Source: a virus
Length of the DNA: 55,647 nt
Virus record (IMG/VR): IMGVR_UViG_3300044838_000023
Coordinates: 1-55,647 of that record
Direction: 5' to 3' (one strand)
Part shown: positions 29,753 through 39,367 of the stretch, one piece after another
Layout of the letters: every line of letters begins with the position of its first letter
How positions within the stretch are numbered: position 1 is the first letter of the stretch
Made by a program: the position numbers and the translations under genes
Notes under the pieces: model-generated
Seen by the model: only the letters and a program-made list of their open reading frames with translations
Told to the model about the DNA's origin: nothing
The model's database searches: none

Positions 29753-30490
29753 ATGTCTGACTGGGCGAATCACGTGGTTATCAAGCTCCCACAGAACGGA
29801 ACTAATCAACACATCGGTGACCCATCCAACGCGACAGGTGGCGGAACAGTCGTTGATGGTTCAGCATTTACACCAACGGCTGGACGTCTTATTGTTATGC
29901 TTGCTTATGGTGGGCAGACGGCAGGAGGTAATACTTCTGTGCCAACGTCACCTCCAAGTGGGTGGACTGGTCCAGCAAACAATCAAGCTGTCGGTAATGG
30001 CGGTCTATACGTGTGGTACAAGACTGCCGCAGGTGGTGATACAGCCAGCCTTCTCCATAACGGAACGAACTACCCAGAGATTCTGGATGTCTATGAGTTT
30101 GGCGCCGGTTCAACCTTCATTGTATCAGCCACACTCACGGGTCAGAATCCATCCGGTGGAGCTGGTCCATCGATTAGTGGTCTCACTGGTACGAACTGGA
30201 TTGCTGGCGTAGTTGGTGGAAACCTGGGACAGGTGACCCGGACAACAGTAGTAAGCACCTGGTCTGCTGGCACCAAGATTGCAGACGCCTTCATGAATGC
30301 TGCCGCCTTTGTCGATGGCTGCACATATTCGCTGTCAGAGTTCAACTCGGATACATCTACAAGTAAGGCTTTGTCTGCGACCACCGTTCCAAACACGGGA
30401 ACAATTGCGACTACGGAACGTCTTGTGTTCGCCATTAAAGTAGTTGCTGTTGTAGCACCCAAAACAAACGGCTTCTTTAACTTTCTCTGA
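29753..30490 (+). CDS. minor tail protein
   Basis: A 245-residue beta-rich, Gly/Thr/Ser-rich protein from ATG 29753 starting three bases after the previous stop. It contains LIVMLAYGGQTAGGNTSVP, PPSGWTGPANNQ and GLYVWYKTAAGGD, typical of jelly-roll appendage proteins on actinophage tails. No enzyme motif. Role inferred from position and composition. Confidence 0.7.
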   Translation: MSDWANHVVIKLPQNGTNQHIGDPSNATGGGTVVDGSAFTPTAGRLIVMLAYGGQTAGGNTSVPTSPPSGWTGPANNQAVGNGGLYVWYKTAAGGDTASLLHNGTNYPEILDVYEFGAGSTFIVSATLTGQNPSGGAGPSISGLTGTNWIAGVVGGNLGQVTRTTVVSTWSAGTKIADAFMNAAAFVDGCTYSLSEFNSDTSTSKALSATTVPNTGTIATTERLVFAIKVVAVVAPKTNGFFNFL

Positions 30491-30502
30491 GAGGAGGTGG
30501 AA

Positions 30503-32035
30503 ATGACATTACCAGATGTAGTTGTCGGCCAACCACACACCGCTGCTCATAACGATGAACGCCACACAATTAATTCTTTGTCGGAAGATCATGTTGGCAA
30601 TACTGATCTTGTTAATTACGCGTTGCCTGCTTTCGGCGGTATGTCCATATTCCTGGCTGGCGACTCAATTAGCCTGAATGGGCATCTGCAAGGACATGGG
30701 TTCGCAGATCTCGTGCACGGGGCCATCTTAATGTCCGATTTGTCCTTTTGTGGTTGGGCACTTCCACAAACTCAGGGTCGTTTCCGTTTCTCAGGTGTCG
30801 CTGCAACTCATGGTTGGACTTCAGCTCAAATTCTCAGTGATCACATTCCTGTTGCGGTCACTTCATCGGCTACTCATGTTCATATCCTCGCGGGTACGAA
30901 CGACAACAACGGCGTGATCACTTTAGCTACCACCAAGGCGAACATCACAGCGATGATTACAGCAGTTGTGGCAGCAGGAAAGATTCCGATCCTCGCTACG
31001 ATTCCTCCGCAGGACGCAAACAACACTGGTGCTGGTCTGTTGTTCATCACGAAGCTGAATTTCTGGATTCGAAGAATGGCTAGCGTAAACAAGCTGCCTC
31101 TCGCTGATTACTGGAAGGAATTGGTCTCATCGACCAATACATATCTTCCCACGTACAGCAGTGATGGCGTTCACCCAACTAACATCGCGGCAAAGGTGAT
31201 GGGTAATGTGTTGGCGGCAACATTGAACCTGACACCGACTTCGCATAAGGGATCGCCTCTTTGGTCATCCTACAACCCGAACCTAATTCTCCCAGATGCC
31301 TGCTTTACTTCAACAACAACTGGTGAAAAGTGGGTTGGTGCAGGTTCGACGACCGCTCTATTCTTCCAGGGGGCTGTTGCTCCTAATGCATTCAAAGGGA
31401 GTTCGTTCGTCGTCACTCGAGGATCAGCTGGTGACTACTCATTAATTGGTCCAACATCAGGAACTACTGCAGTAAACAAATGGACAGCCGGTAACAAGGT
31501 TCGTCTTGGGTTCGCTGTAGATGTTTCTAGAATTGGAACTAATGGTCAATGGTCAGCAATGCTCTATGATAGTACAGATGTCTCAGCTATCTGTGGCTAT
31601 CAGAGTATGGGACTTGGAATGACGAATGGTAGTCTGACGACTCTTGATCTCGCTACTACCAGTGGCAGCAAGACGATCACTTGTGCTTCTGCCCCATTCC
31701 TTCAGTCCCATGTTGGGCTCGATGTTATTGGGCAGAACTCAGCACTGGCATCGATCATTCCAGTGGGAACGACGATCAGGAATATCTCACTCGATGGCAC
31801 GCAGGCATATTTGTCCGCGGCTGCATCTGCGACCGCATCGGCAGCATGTCTTACGATCATCTCACCATATCAGATCATCGCATTTGATATGACATGGCCG
31901 GCAGCGCTTATTGGGCACACGATCGATTTTCGTTTCACTGCTAGTGGTACTGGTGGTGGAGCAAACGGACAGGGCACCACGGTATCTTGTGCTCAAGTGA
32001 CAGTTGCCGATCTAACCGCGCTCGAAGCAGCCTGA
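30503..32035 (+). CDS. tail-associated SGNH hydrolase
   Basis: A 510-residue protein. ATG 30503 is preferred because GAGGAGG overlaps an upstream in-frame GTG. The N-terminal appendage (DVVVGQPHTAAHNDERHTINSL) is a known tail-protein adaptor motif. Residues 48-235 are an SGNH/GDSL esterase domain: FLAGDSISL (Ser near 54), AGTNDNN (Asn near 132) and SDGVHPTN (catalytic Asp/His near 221-224). The C-terminal half is beta-rich and may bind glycans. It could deacylate host cell-envelope polysaccharides during adsorption. Confidence 0.8.
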   Translation: MTLPDVVVGQPHTAAHNDERHTINSLSEDHVGNTDLVNYALPAFGGMSIFLAGDSISLNGHLQGHGFADLVHGAILMSDLSFCGWALPQTQGRFRFSGVAATHGWTSAQILSDHIPVAVTSSATHVHILAGTNDNNGVITLATTKANITAMITAVVAAGKIPILATIPPQDANNTGAGLLFITKLNFWIRRMASVNKLPLADYWKELVSSTNTYLPTYSSDGVHPTNIAAKVMGNVLAATLNLTPTSHKGSPLWSSYNPNLILPDACFTSTTTGEKWVGAGSTTALFFQGAVAPNAFKGSSFVVTRGSAGDYSLIGPTSGTTAVNKWTAGNKVRLGFAVDVSRIGTNGQWSAMLYDSTDVSAICGYQSMGLGMTNGSLTTLDLATTSGSKTITCASAPFLQSHVGLDVIGQNSALASIIPVGTTIRNISLDGTQAYLSAAASATASAACLTIISPYQIIAFDMTWPAALIGHTIDFRFTASGTGGGANGQGTTVSCAQVTVADLTALEAA

Positions 32036-32046
32036 GAGGAGGCATC

Positions 32047-32958
32047 ATGACCGGTGTAGCTATTGTAGCAGTCCCGCCCGAGGACGATTATATCTGGAAG
32101 CTCTCTAGTGAGAAAGTCCCGCACATGACTCTTCTCTTTCTTGGCGAAATGGAGCCGGGTCCAGAGATGGCTCGTATCGAATCATTTCTGCAGCACATTG
32201 TCGACACAAGTCTGAGTCGATTTGGGATGTACGTTGATCATCGTGGAGAACTCGGTCCAATGAACGCCGATGTTCTTTTCTTTAAGAACAAAGAGCACTC
32301 ACAAATCTCAATTGCTCGACGATCGATGCTGACGAATCCTGATATTCGACTGGCCTACGAAACGGCCGATCAGTTTCCAGACTGGACTCCTCATCTCACG
32401 ATGGGTTATCCCGAAACACCGGCGAAGGACGATCCTCGAGATTACCCAGGAACTAGTTGGGTCAATTTCGATCGACTCGCTTTCTGGGTTGATGATTTCG
32501 ACGGTCCAGAATTCGAACTAAAAGAGCAAGAGGAGGTGAGTCTGGCCATGTCGGATGTGTTTGTGACCGATTTCCTCCAGCACCACGGTGTAAAGGGGCA
32601 GAAGTGGGGTGTTCGAAGAGAACGTTCAACATCTGTAACTACGTCTCACACTCCTGGAAAGAAGATCAAGGCAAAGGGCGGCCAAGACCTTCCATCTCAC
32701 GAGGATGCGGTAAAGGCTGCGGTTTCAAAACAGCGTGCAAAGAAGAGCACAACTGACGCGCTTAGTAACAAAGAGCTAAAAGACCTCGTGGAGCGCATGA
32801 ACCTCGAGCAGCAATACAGTCGCCTCTCCGGTAAGGGTAACAAAGGTGAGGGTCAGAAGTTTGTAGAAGAGCAGCTCAAATCCGTCGGTCGACAGAAGAT
32901 CCAAGACGCGCTCAAGAAGACTGCCAAAGCGGCAGCTGTTGGGGCGGTCCTACCGTAA
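32047..32958 (+). CDS. 2H phosphoesterase-like domain fused to virion-tag domain
   Basis: A 303-residue protein, RBS GAGAGGAGG. Residues 1-160 have the two HxT motifs of 2H (LigT-like) phosphoesterases: PHMTLLFLGE (His26) and PHLTMGYPE (His116). Residues 178-191 carry HHGVKGQKWGVRR, a tag also found in the 34716 protein and common in phage structural-region proteins. The C-terminal part is Lys-rich. 2H enzymes cleave 2',3'-cyclic or 2'-5' phosphodiester bonds, and phage members include anti-CBASS Acb1. Packaging of this enzyme in the virion and defence evasion are inference. Confidence 0.75.
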   Translation: MTGVAIVAVPPEDDYIWKLSSEKVPHMTLLFLGEMEPGPEMARIESFLQHIVDTSLSRFGMYVDHRGELGPMNADVLFFKNKEHSQISIARRSMLTNPDIRLAYETADQFPDWTPHLTMGYPETPAKDDPRDYPGTSWVNFDRLAFWVDDFDGPEFELKEQEEVSLAMSDVFVTDFLQHHGVKGQKWGVRRERSTSVTTSHTPGKKIKAKGGQDLPSHEDAVKAAVSKQRAKKSTTDALSNKELKDLVERMNLEQQYSRLSGKGNKGEGQKFVEEQLKSVGRQKIQDALKKTAKAAAVGAVLP

Positions 32959-32973
32959 GAGAGGAGGTCAGCA

Positions 32974-34719
32974 ATGGTGCTCAGTAATAGGGCTACGCCC
33001 ATTTATTACGGTCAATTCCGTGATGTAGTTCTACGTGGCGATATTCCAGTAAATCGGGAGATCTCGCTCGAGATGAACCGCATTGATGCGCTCATTGCTG
33101 ATCCGAACTTCTATTACGACGGGGCAGTAGTTGAGGGCTTTGTTCGTTATTGTGAGAATGAACTCACATTGACCGACGGAGGTGATCTTCATCTACTCGA
33201 CTCATTCAAGCTGTGGGCCGAGGAAATTCTTGGTTGGTACTACTACGTTCAGCGTAGTGTGTATGAGCCAAACCCCGATGGCGGTGATGGGCACTTCGTA
33301 ACGAAGACCATTAAGAAGCGTCTAGTCACCAAACAATACCTGATCGTGGCCAGAGGTGCGGCCAAGTCGATGTATGCGGAATGCTTACAGTCATATTTCC
33401 TCAACGTCGATACCTCAACCACTCACCAGATCACAACGGCTCCGACGATGAAGCAAGCAGAAGAGGTCATGTCGCCGTTTCGTACGGCGATTACGCGTGC
33501 CAAGGGTCCACTCTTTCAGTTCCTGACTGAGGGCTCACTCCAGAACACAACGGGATCGCGTATGAATCGTGTTAAGCTTGCCTCGACGAAGAAAGGCATC
33601 GAGAACTTCCTCACGGGATCCATTCTCGAGATCCGGCCGATGGCCATTACGAAGCTACAGGGGCTTCGACCCAAGGTATCCACAATCGATGAGTGGCTGT
33701 CTGGTGATATCCGTGAGGATGTTGTAGGTGCCATCGAGCAGGGCGCATCGAAGTTGGATGATTACCTGATTGTTGCTATCTCTTCCGAGGGAACGGTTCG
33801 TAATGGCTCCGGCGATACGATCAAGATGGAGTTGCAGAAGATTCTGAAGGGTGAATATTTGGCCCCTCACGTTTCTATCTGGCATTACAAGCTGGATGAG
33901 CTAGAAGAAGTAGGTGATCCGTCCACCTGGGTGAAGGCAAACCCCAATCTTGGGCGTACGGTCTCTTACGAAACGTATCACCTGGATGTCGAGCGTGCAG
34001 AGAAAGCCCCAGCTGCTAGAAACGACATTCTCGCAAAGCGTTTCGGCATCCCAATGGAGGGCTACACCTACTTCTTTACATATGAGGAGACTCTCCCGCA
34101 TCTTAAGGCAGAATTCTGGGAGCTTCCTTGTTCTCTTGGGGCCGACCTATCGCAAGGCGATGATTTCTGCGCATTCACGTTCTTATTCCCGATCGCCAAT
34201 GGCTTCTTTGGGGTAAAGACTCGGAGCTATATTACGTCATTGACGTTAATGAAGCTTCCTGGTGCGATGCGACAGAAGTATGACGAGTTCCTCAACGAAG
34301 GTAGCCTGCATGTGCTCGAGGGTACCGTCCTTGACATGATGCAGGTCTATGAGGACCTTGATCATTTTGTCATCGATTCGAGATTCGATGTTCGGACCTT
34401 GGGATTCGATCCGTATAACGCCAAGGAATTCGTGACTCGATGGGAAGCTGAGAACGGCCCCTTTGGAATTGAAAAAGTCATCCAGGGAGCCAAGACCGAG
34501 TCGGTGCCTCTCGGTGAGATTAAAATCTTAAGTGAGCAACGAATGCTCATTTTCGACCAGGCACTAATGACCTTCGCGATGGGTAATGCGATTACGTTGG
34601 AAGATACAAACGGAAACCGCAAGCTCCTGAAGAAGCGACAAGAAGAAAAGATCGACAATGTGGCGGCCCTCATGGACGCCTACATCGCATACAAGGCTAA
34701 CAAGGAGGCGTTCGAGTGA
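32974..34719 (+). CDS. terL: terminase large subunit
   Basis: A 581-residue protein, RBS GAGAGGAGG. ATPase part: VARGAAKSM (Walker A-like, about 124-132) and VSTIDEW (Walker B, about 233-239). Nuclease part: GADLSQGDD (about 388-396) with further acidic residues downstream (FDPYNAKEF). It powers DNA translocation into the prohead through the portal and cuts concatemers. Note that the small subunit is about 8 kb away, separated by lysis and fibre genes. Confidence 0.92.
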   Translation: MVLSNRATPIYYGQFRDVVLRGDIPVNREISLEMNRIDALIADPNFYYDGAVVEGFVRYCENELTLTDGGDLHLLDSFKLWAEEILGWYYYVQRSVYEPNPDGGDGHFVTKTIKKRLVTKQYLIVARGAAKSMYAECLQSYFLNVDTSTTHQITTAPTMKQAEEVMSPFRTAITRAKGPLFQFLTEGSLQNTTGSRMNRVKLASTKKGIENFLTGSILEIRPMAITKLQGLRPKVSTIDEWLSGDIREDVVGAIEQGASKLDDYLIVAISSEGTVRNGSGDTIKMELQKILKGEYLAPHVSIWHYKLDELEEVGDPSTWVKANPNLGRTVSYETYHLDVERAEKAPAARNDILAKRFGIPMEGYTYFFTYEETLPHLKAEFWELPCSLGADLSQGDDFCAFTFLFPIANGFFGVKTRSYITSLTLMKLPGAMRQKYDEFLNEGSLHVLEGTVLDMMQVYEDLDHFVIDSRFDVRTLGFDPYNAKEFVTRWEAENGPFGIEKVIQGAKTESVPLGEIKILSEQRMLIFDQALMTFAMGNAITLEDTNGNRKLLKKRQEEKIDNVAALMDAYIAYKANKEAFE

Positions 34720-35162
34720 CATTCGAAAATCAAGTCAATCCGCCGATGGACGAGGTCCTCGAGCACCATGGCGTCAAGGGACAGAAGTGGGGTGTGCGTC
34801 GGAAAGATGGCGGGGCTATCCCCAGTAATGTCAAGCGGCATATGGAAAAAGCGGAAACCAAATTCCAAAACAAGCGCTCTGTTGCAAATTCCAAAGTTGC
34901 TCAAGATCGAAAAGTTGGAACTCTCAATCCGAAAAACAACGCCAAGGCTGTGAAATTAAACACACAGAATAAAAAGAACCAGGTCGAACTTCAAAAAGCT
35001 GGACTGGAGATTTTCAAGAAACTTCCGGACGCGGCAAAACAAACGAAGGTTTCAGAACTTAAGAAGACCAAGGCAAGCACCATGTCGAAGGGTGAAAAAG
35101 CTGCGGTTTACTTACTTACTGGGCCGATCATTGGGCATTACATCATCAAAAAGAACAGTTAG
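34716..35162 (+). CDS. small basic protein with virion tag
   Basis: A 148-residue protein from GTG 34716 (coupled GTGA). It begins with acidic VLEHHGVKGQKWGVRR (residues 15-29), then is Lys-rich and helical, and ends with a short hydrophobic piece (AAVYLLTGPIIGHYII). The tag matches that in the 2H protein. Likely an internal head protein or one processed by the prohead protease; function is unknown. Confidence 0.75.
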   Translation: MTFENQVNPPMDEVLEHHGVKGQKWGVRRKDGGAIPSNVKRHMEKAETKFQNKRSVANSKVAQDRKVGTLNPKNNAKAVKLNTQNKKNQVELQKAGLEIFKKLPDAAKQTKVSELKKTKASTMSKGEKAAVYLLTGPIIGHYIIKKNS

Positions 35163-35195
35163 CACCCAAGTGCTCTTAGAGAGAGGAGGTGACAC

Positions 35196-36680
35196 ATGGC
35201 TTCATTCATGGACCGTATGCGGGGCGCTTGGAATGCGTTCACGAGCGAAGAGGAAGATCCATTCCGTCCGGTCTCAGGACAATCGTACGGAGGGTACGTA
35301 AGTACTCGTCCCGATCGAACTCGTTTACGCATCGCTGGCGAGCGCTCCATCATCTCCTCCATCTATACCCGAATGAGCATCGACATCGCGTCAATTGATA
35401 TTCGTCATACCCGACATGACGATTCCGATCGTTATCTGGAAGACATTCAGAGCGGTTTGAACAATTGTCTGACGGTGGAAGCGAACCTCGACCAGGCAGC
35501 TCGAGCCTTTCGTCAGGATATTATTCTGACTGTCTTCGATAAAGGTGTTGCTGCAGTTGTTCCGGTGGATACCACCATCGATCCAAAGATCAGTGGTGGT
35601 TATGACATCCGAACACTTCGAGTCGGCGAGATCTGTCAGTGGTACCCGAATCATGTTCGGGTGAATCTCTACGATGAGCGTGTCGGAATGCGGAAAGAGA
35701 TCGTACTCCCAAAGCAAACCGTTGCAATCATCGAGAACCCGCTGTATTCTGTGATGAATGAACCGAACTCGACTCTTCAGCGCCTTATTCTGAAGCTTTC
35801 GATGTTGGACTCGGTTGATCAAGCTACTAGTTCTGGAAAACTTGACCTTATCATTCAATTGCCCTACGTGATCAAGACGGACGCCCGTAGGCAGCAGGCT
35901 GAACAGCGAGCCAAGGACATCGAATTCCAGCTCAAGAGTAATCAGTATGGGATTGCCTACACTGACGGCACTGAAAAGGTCACCCAGCTGAATCGACCAG
36001 CTGAGAACAATCTTCTTGGCCAGATCGAGAGTCTAAAGACTCAGCTATATTCTGAACTAGGTCTTACGCCAACAGTGATGGATGGCACAGCAAACGAAGC
36101 AACAATGCTGAACTACAACAACCGGACAGTAGAGCCTATGTTGGGCGCAATCACTGAAGCAATGACTCGTGTCTTCCTCACAAGGACAGCGCGTAGTCAG
36201 GGCCAGGCAATCGACTACTTCCGGAATCCGTTCAAGTTGGTTCCGATGTCGGACATGGCCGAAATGGTGGATAAGTTCACTCGTAACGAGGTGCTTACCT
36301 CAAATGAGGTCCGTCAGTACATAGGTGTCAAGCCATCTAAGGACCCGAAGGCAGATCAGCTGATCAATAGCAACATGCCACAGGGTGACACAGGCGTGCC
36401 AATCCCGGGAACCGACGCCAGTGGTTCAGCGACAGCTCCGGTTGTCCAAGACCCACAGGCCGATCCGAACGCTGCGTCTGACACGGCTCCACTCGACAGC
36501 GTGAATGATTCAATCTCGGCCGCGTTCAGTTCTTTCGGTGGAACGCCGCCAACCGACACACCACCACCGCCGCCAACTGGCGATCTCGATCCAGATGTCG
36601 TGCTGTCATCTCTCGATGATCTCGACAAGTCGATCGATTCAATGTTTTCCGGATTGGGGGTCGATGATGAAACTCCCTGA
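35196..36680 (+). CDS. portal protein
   Basis: A 494-residue protein, RBS GAGAGGAGGTG. Features of the portal family: early IISSIYTRMSIDIASIDI, central KQTVAIIENPLYSVM, helix region LKLSMLDSVDQATSSGKLDLIIQ, and LGLTPTVMDGTANEATMLNYNN before the crown helices. C-terminal 90 residues are acidic and Pro-rich. It forms the dodecameric DNA entry/exit ring. Confidence 0.9.
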   Translation: MASFMDRMRGAWNAFTSEEEDPFRPVSGQSYGGYVSTRPDRTRLRIAGERSIISSIYTRMSIDIASIDIRHTRHDDSDRYLEDIQSGLNNCLTVEANLDQAARAFRQDIILTVFDKGVAAVVPVDTTIDPKISGGYDIRTLRVGEICQWYPNHVRVNLYDERVGMRKEIVLPKQTVAIIENPLYSVMNEPNSTLQRLILKLSMLDSVDQATSSGKLDLIIQLPYVIKTDARRQQAEQRAKDIEFQLKSNQYGIAYTDGTEKVTQLNRPAENNLLGQIESLKTQLYSELGLTPTVMDGTANEATMLNYNNRTVEPMLGAITEAMTRVFLTRTARSQGQAIDYFRNPFKLVPMSDMAEMVDKFTRNEVLTSNEVRQYIGVKPSKDPKADQLINSNMPQGDTGVPIPGTDASGSATAPVVQDPQADPNAASDTAPLDSVNDSISAAFSSFGGTPPTDTPPPPPTGDLDPDVVLSSLDDLDKSIDSMFSGLGVDDETP

Positions 36681-37212
36681 CGGGACGATCCTGATGCATG
36701 ACGGCCTCCCATACGATCCGGCGAAGGCCCATGACTACTACGAGAAGCACAAGAAGCTCAAGGGTCGACAGGCCGGCAAGGGGACATTCACGATCAAGAA
36801 TTCCTCTTCCGGAAAGACGTCCAAGATCTCTGCTAAGCAGCTCGAAGAGCAGAAGGTCTATGCGGCGGCACGTACCACCCAGATCAAAAAGAATCTCAGT
36901 GATCTTGGAGTGCTGCTGAAGGACAAGATGGAGAAGGCGAAGGCTGCTGCCGCAAAGGCAGACAAACCACCAACCCTGGCTGAGAAGGCAAAAGCTGCTC
37001 GTGATGCTGAGGCTTATCGAAAGTCTCACAAGCAGTCGATTGCCAACAAAGCCAAGACGGCAGCAAGCTCGTCGTCTTCATCCAGCAGCTCATCCACGGC
37101 CCAGCCCGATACGGTCGACTCACTGAAGAAGGAGATAACGACGACCAAGGCCAGTCTCAAAGCTGCTGTTGCGAAACAGCGGGACCTTGCAACAGCAAAG
37201 AAGAACGGCTAA
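36664..37212 (+). CDS. putative scaffold/head assembly protein
   Basis: A 182-residue, very Lys/Ala-rich helical protein from ATG 36664, overlapping the portal end. DGLPYDPAKAHDYYEKHKKLKGRQ is a motif seen in proteins between portal and capsid genes in related phages. A ten-serine run near residue 138-148 separates two coiled-coil-like segments. Scaffold or minor head function is inferred from position. Confidence 0.65.
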   Translation: MMKLPDGTILMHDGLPYDPAKAHDYYEKHKKLKGRQAGKGTFTIKNSSSGKTSKISAKQLEEQKVYAAARTTQIKKNLSDLGVLLKDKMEKAKAAAAKADKPPTLAEKAKAARDAEAYRKSHKQSIANKAKTAASSSSSSSSSSTAQPDTVDSLKKEITTTKASLKAAVAKQRDLATAKKNG

Positions 37213-37247
37213 TCGGCCGTTACTCACACCGAAAGGAGACAGTCAAA

Positions 37248-39326
37248 ATGGAACCGGATTTCAGCGGTTACGTTACCAAGGCTGGCCTCAAGTGCTCTGA
37301 CGGCCGAACCATCACTGCGGACGCCTTCAAGCACCAGGACAAGATGCGGGTGCCGCTCGTTTGGCAGCACCAGCACAACAGCGCCGAGAATGTTCTCGGT
37401 CACGTTGACCTGGAGGCTCGCGATAACGGGATCTACGGCTACGCTTACTTCAACGATGCTCCTCAGGGAGAGAACGGGAAGAAGCTAGTCGAGCATGGAG
37501 ACATCAACAAGATGTCGATCTACGCCAACGATCTCGTCGAGAAGCTTGTCGGGGGTGCCAAGCAGGTCTTGCACGGAGCAATCCGTGAGGTCAGTTTGGT
37601 GCTCGCTGGTGCAAATCCCGGCGCTCTCATCGACTACATTCGGATCGCGCACGAGGACGGCTCGATCGATGAATCTGAGGATGAGGCCTACATCTACACT
37701 GGCCTCGAGCTTGAGCACGGCGTGACACCTCCAGTCGCCGACAAAGTGGTTGAGGACGAAAACCTCGAGCACGCTGCAGGCGACGACAAGACCGTTCAGG
37801 AAATCTACGACGGGATGTCCCAGGAGGAAAAGGACGTCGTGCACTTCATGGTTGGCACCGCTTTGGAGGGAGCCACCGGCAGCGCGTCGCATTCGGATCT
37901 CGGTCCGGACGCCAAGCCGCAAGAGATCTACGACGCCATGTCGGACGGTGAGAAATCCCTCGTTCACACGATGATCGAGACCGCCGTCGAAGAGGCGAAG
38001 ACCACAGCAGTCGCCGAACACTCGGCTCTCAACAAGGAAGGTAACAACATGAACGTGTTCGAGAACCAGGCCCAGAGTGCGGCGGCTCTGCAGCATGCAG
38101 CGATGATGGATGCCCGCTCAAAGCTCACCCCAGAGCGGATCAAGACCATCATCGCCGACATGGAGCAGATGGGATCCCTGAAGCAGTCGTTCCTCGCGCA
38201 CGCGGGCGACTACGGAATCGACAACATCGATCTGCTCTTCCCGGATGCCACGCTGGACAGCAACGGCATCACGTTCCTCAGCCGGCGCATGGAGTGGGTC
38301 AACGATGTGCTGACCAACACCAAGCACTCGCCGTTCTCGCGGGTAAAGTCGCTCTCCGCTGACATCACCGCCGATGAGGCGCGGGCGAAGGGTTACGTCA
38401 AGGGGAACATGAAGAAGGACGAGGTCATCAAGCTGCTTCGTCGGATCACCACCCCGAAGACGATCTACAAGAAGCAGAAGCTCGACCGTGACGACATCCT
38501 GGACATCACGGAGCTCGACATCGTCGTCTGGCTCAAGGCCGAGATGCGGATCATGCTCGACGAGGAAATCGCTCGTTCGGTCCTGATCGGTGACGGTCGC
38601 CCGGCTGACGACGAGGATAAGATCGACGAAGATCACGTTCGTCCGATCGCTTTCGATGTCGACATGTACACGAGTCGCATCAACTTGGCCAGCGGCATCA
38701 GCACCCTCGACCTGATTGACGCTATCGTCACGGCGTTGAACAAGTACAAGGGCACCGGTACGCCGACCTTCTACACCACTCAGTCCGTCATGACCACGAT
38801 GCTCCTGCTGAAGGACACCCTTAACCGGCGTATCTACTCGACCAAGGCCGATCTGGCTGCGGCGCTGCTGGTCAAGGACATCGTTCCGGTCGAGGCCATG
38901 GAGCAGGAGACCGACCTCGTCGGCGTTCTGGTCAACCTCCAGGACTACCAGATCGGTTCGGACGCTGGCGGAAATGTTTCGATGTTCGACGACTTCGACA
39001 TCGACTTCAACCAGCAGAAGTACCTCATCGAGACGCGGATCTCGGGTGCGCTCATCAAGCCGAAGTCGGCTGTGGCCCTGTTCAAGGACTCGGGTCACAT
39101 CGTCACTCCGACGGCTCCGACCTTCGTCACCTCGACCGGTGTTCTGACGGTTCCGACCGTTACCGGCGTGGTCTACACGAATGAGGACACGGGTGTCACG
39201 CTGAGCCCGGGTGCGCAGACGGCCATCGCGGCCGGAGCCACGGTCGATGTTCTTGCGGTTCCTGCGTCGGGCTACGGCTTCACGCACGACGCCCAGGACG
39301 AGTGGGCCTTCACGCGCGACGCCTGA
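37248..39326 (+). CDS. prohead protease / major capsid protein fusion
   Basis: A 692-residue protein, RBS GAAAGGAGAC. Residues 1-130 form a prohead-protease domain (VPLVWQHQHNSAENVLGH with likely catalytic His, INKMSIYAN with Ser, REVSLVLAGANPGA). About 150-265 is an acidic, repetitive scaffold-like region (two copies around QEIYDGMSQEEKDVV / QEIYDAMSDGEKSLV). About 268-615 is the HK97-type capsid domain. The last 72 residues (PTFVTSTGVLTVPTVTGVVY ... WAFTRDA) repeat the C-terminal domain of the major tail protein. An internal start at 38049 could make capsid alone. Confidence 0.9.
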   Translation: MEPDFSGYVTKAGLKCSDGRTITADAFKHQDKMRVPLVWQHQHNSAENVLGHVDLEARDNGIYGYAYFNDAPQGENGKKLVEHGDINKMSIYANDLVEKLVGGAKQVLHGAIREVSLVLAGANPGALIDYIRIAHEDGSIDESEDEAYIYTGLELEHGVTPPVADKVVEDENLEHAAGDDKTVQEIYDGMSQEEKDVVHFMVGTALEGATGSASHSDLGPDAKPQEIYDAMSDGEKSLVHTMIETAVEEAKTTAVAEHSALNKEGNNMNVFENQAQSAAALQHAAMMDARSKLTPERIKTIIADMEQMGSLKQSFLAHAGDYGIDNIDLLFPDATLDSNGITFLSRRMEWVNDVLTNTKHSPFSRVKSLSADITADEARAKGYVKGNMKKDEVIKLLRRITTPKTIYKKQKLDRDDILDITELDIVVWLKAEMRIMLDEEIARSVLIGDGRPADDEDKIDEDHVRPIAFDVDMYTSRINLASGISTLDLIDAIVTALNKYKGTGTPTFYTTQSVMTTMLLLKDTLNRRIYSTKADLAAALLVKDIVPVEAMEQETDLVGVLVNLQDYQIGSDAGGNVSMFDDFDIDFNQQKYLIETRISGALIKPKSAVALFKDSGHIVTPTAPTFVTSTGVLTVPTVTGVVYTNEDTGVTLSPGAQTAIAAGATVDVLAVPASGYGFTHDAQDEWAFTRDA
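38034..38051 (+). promoter_or_regulatory. internal ribosome site and start for capsid-only product
   Basis: AAGGAAGG (38034-38041), seven bases, ATG (38049) in frame, exactly at the junction between scaffold-like and capsid domains. It would give a 425-residue capsid subunit besides the full fusion. The match to Shine-Dalgarno and the placement support it. Confidence 0.55.
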
Positions 39327-39367
39327 GGAGATCAGCTCACCAGTGATATAGAGGAGCCAATGTAACC

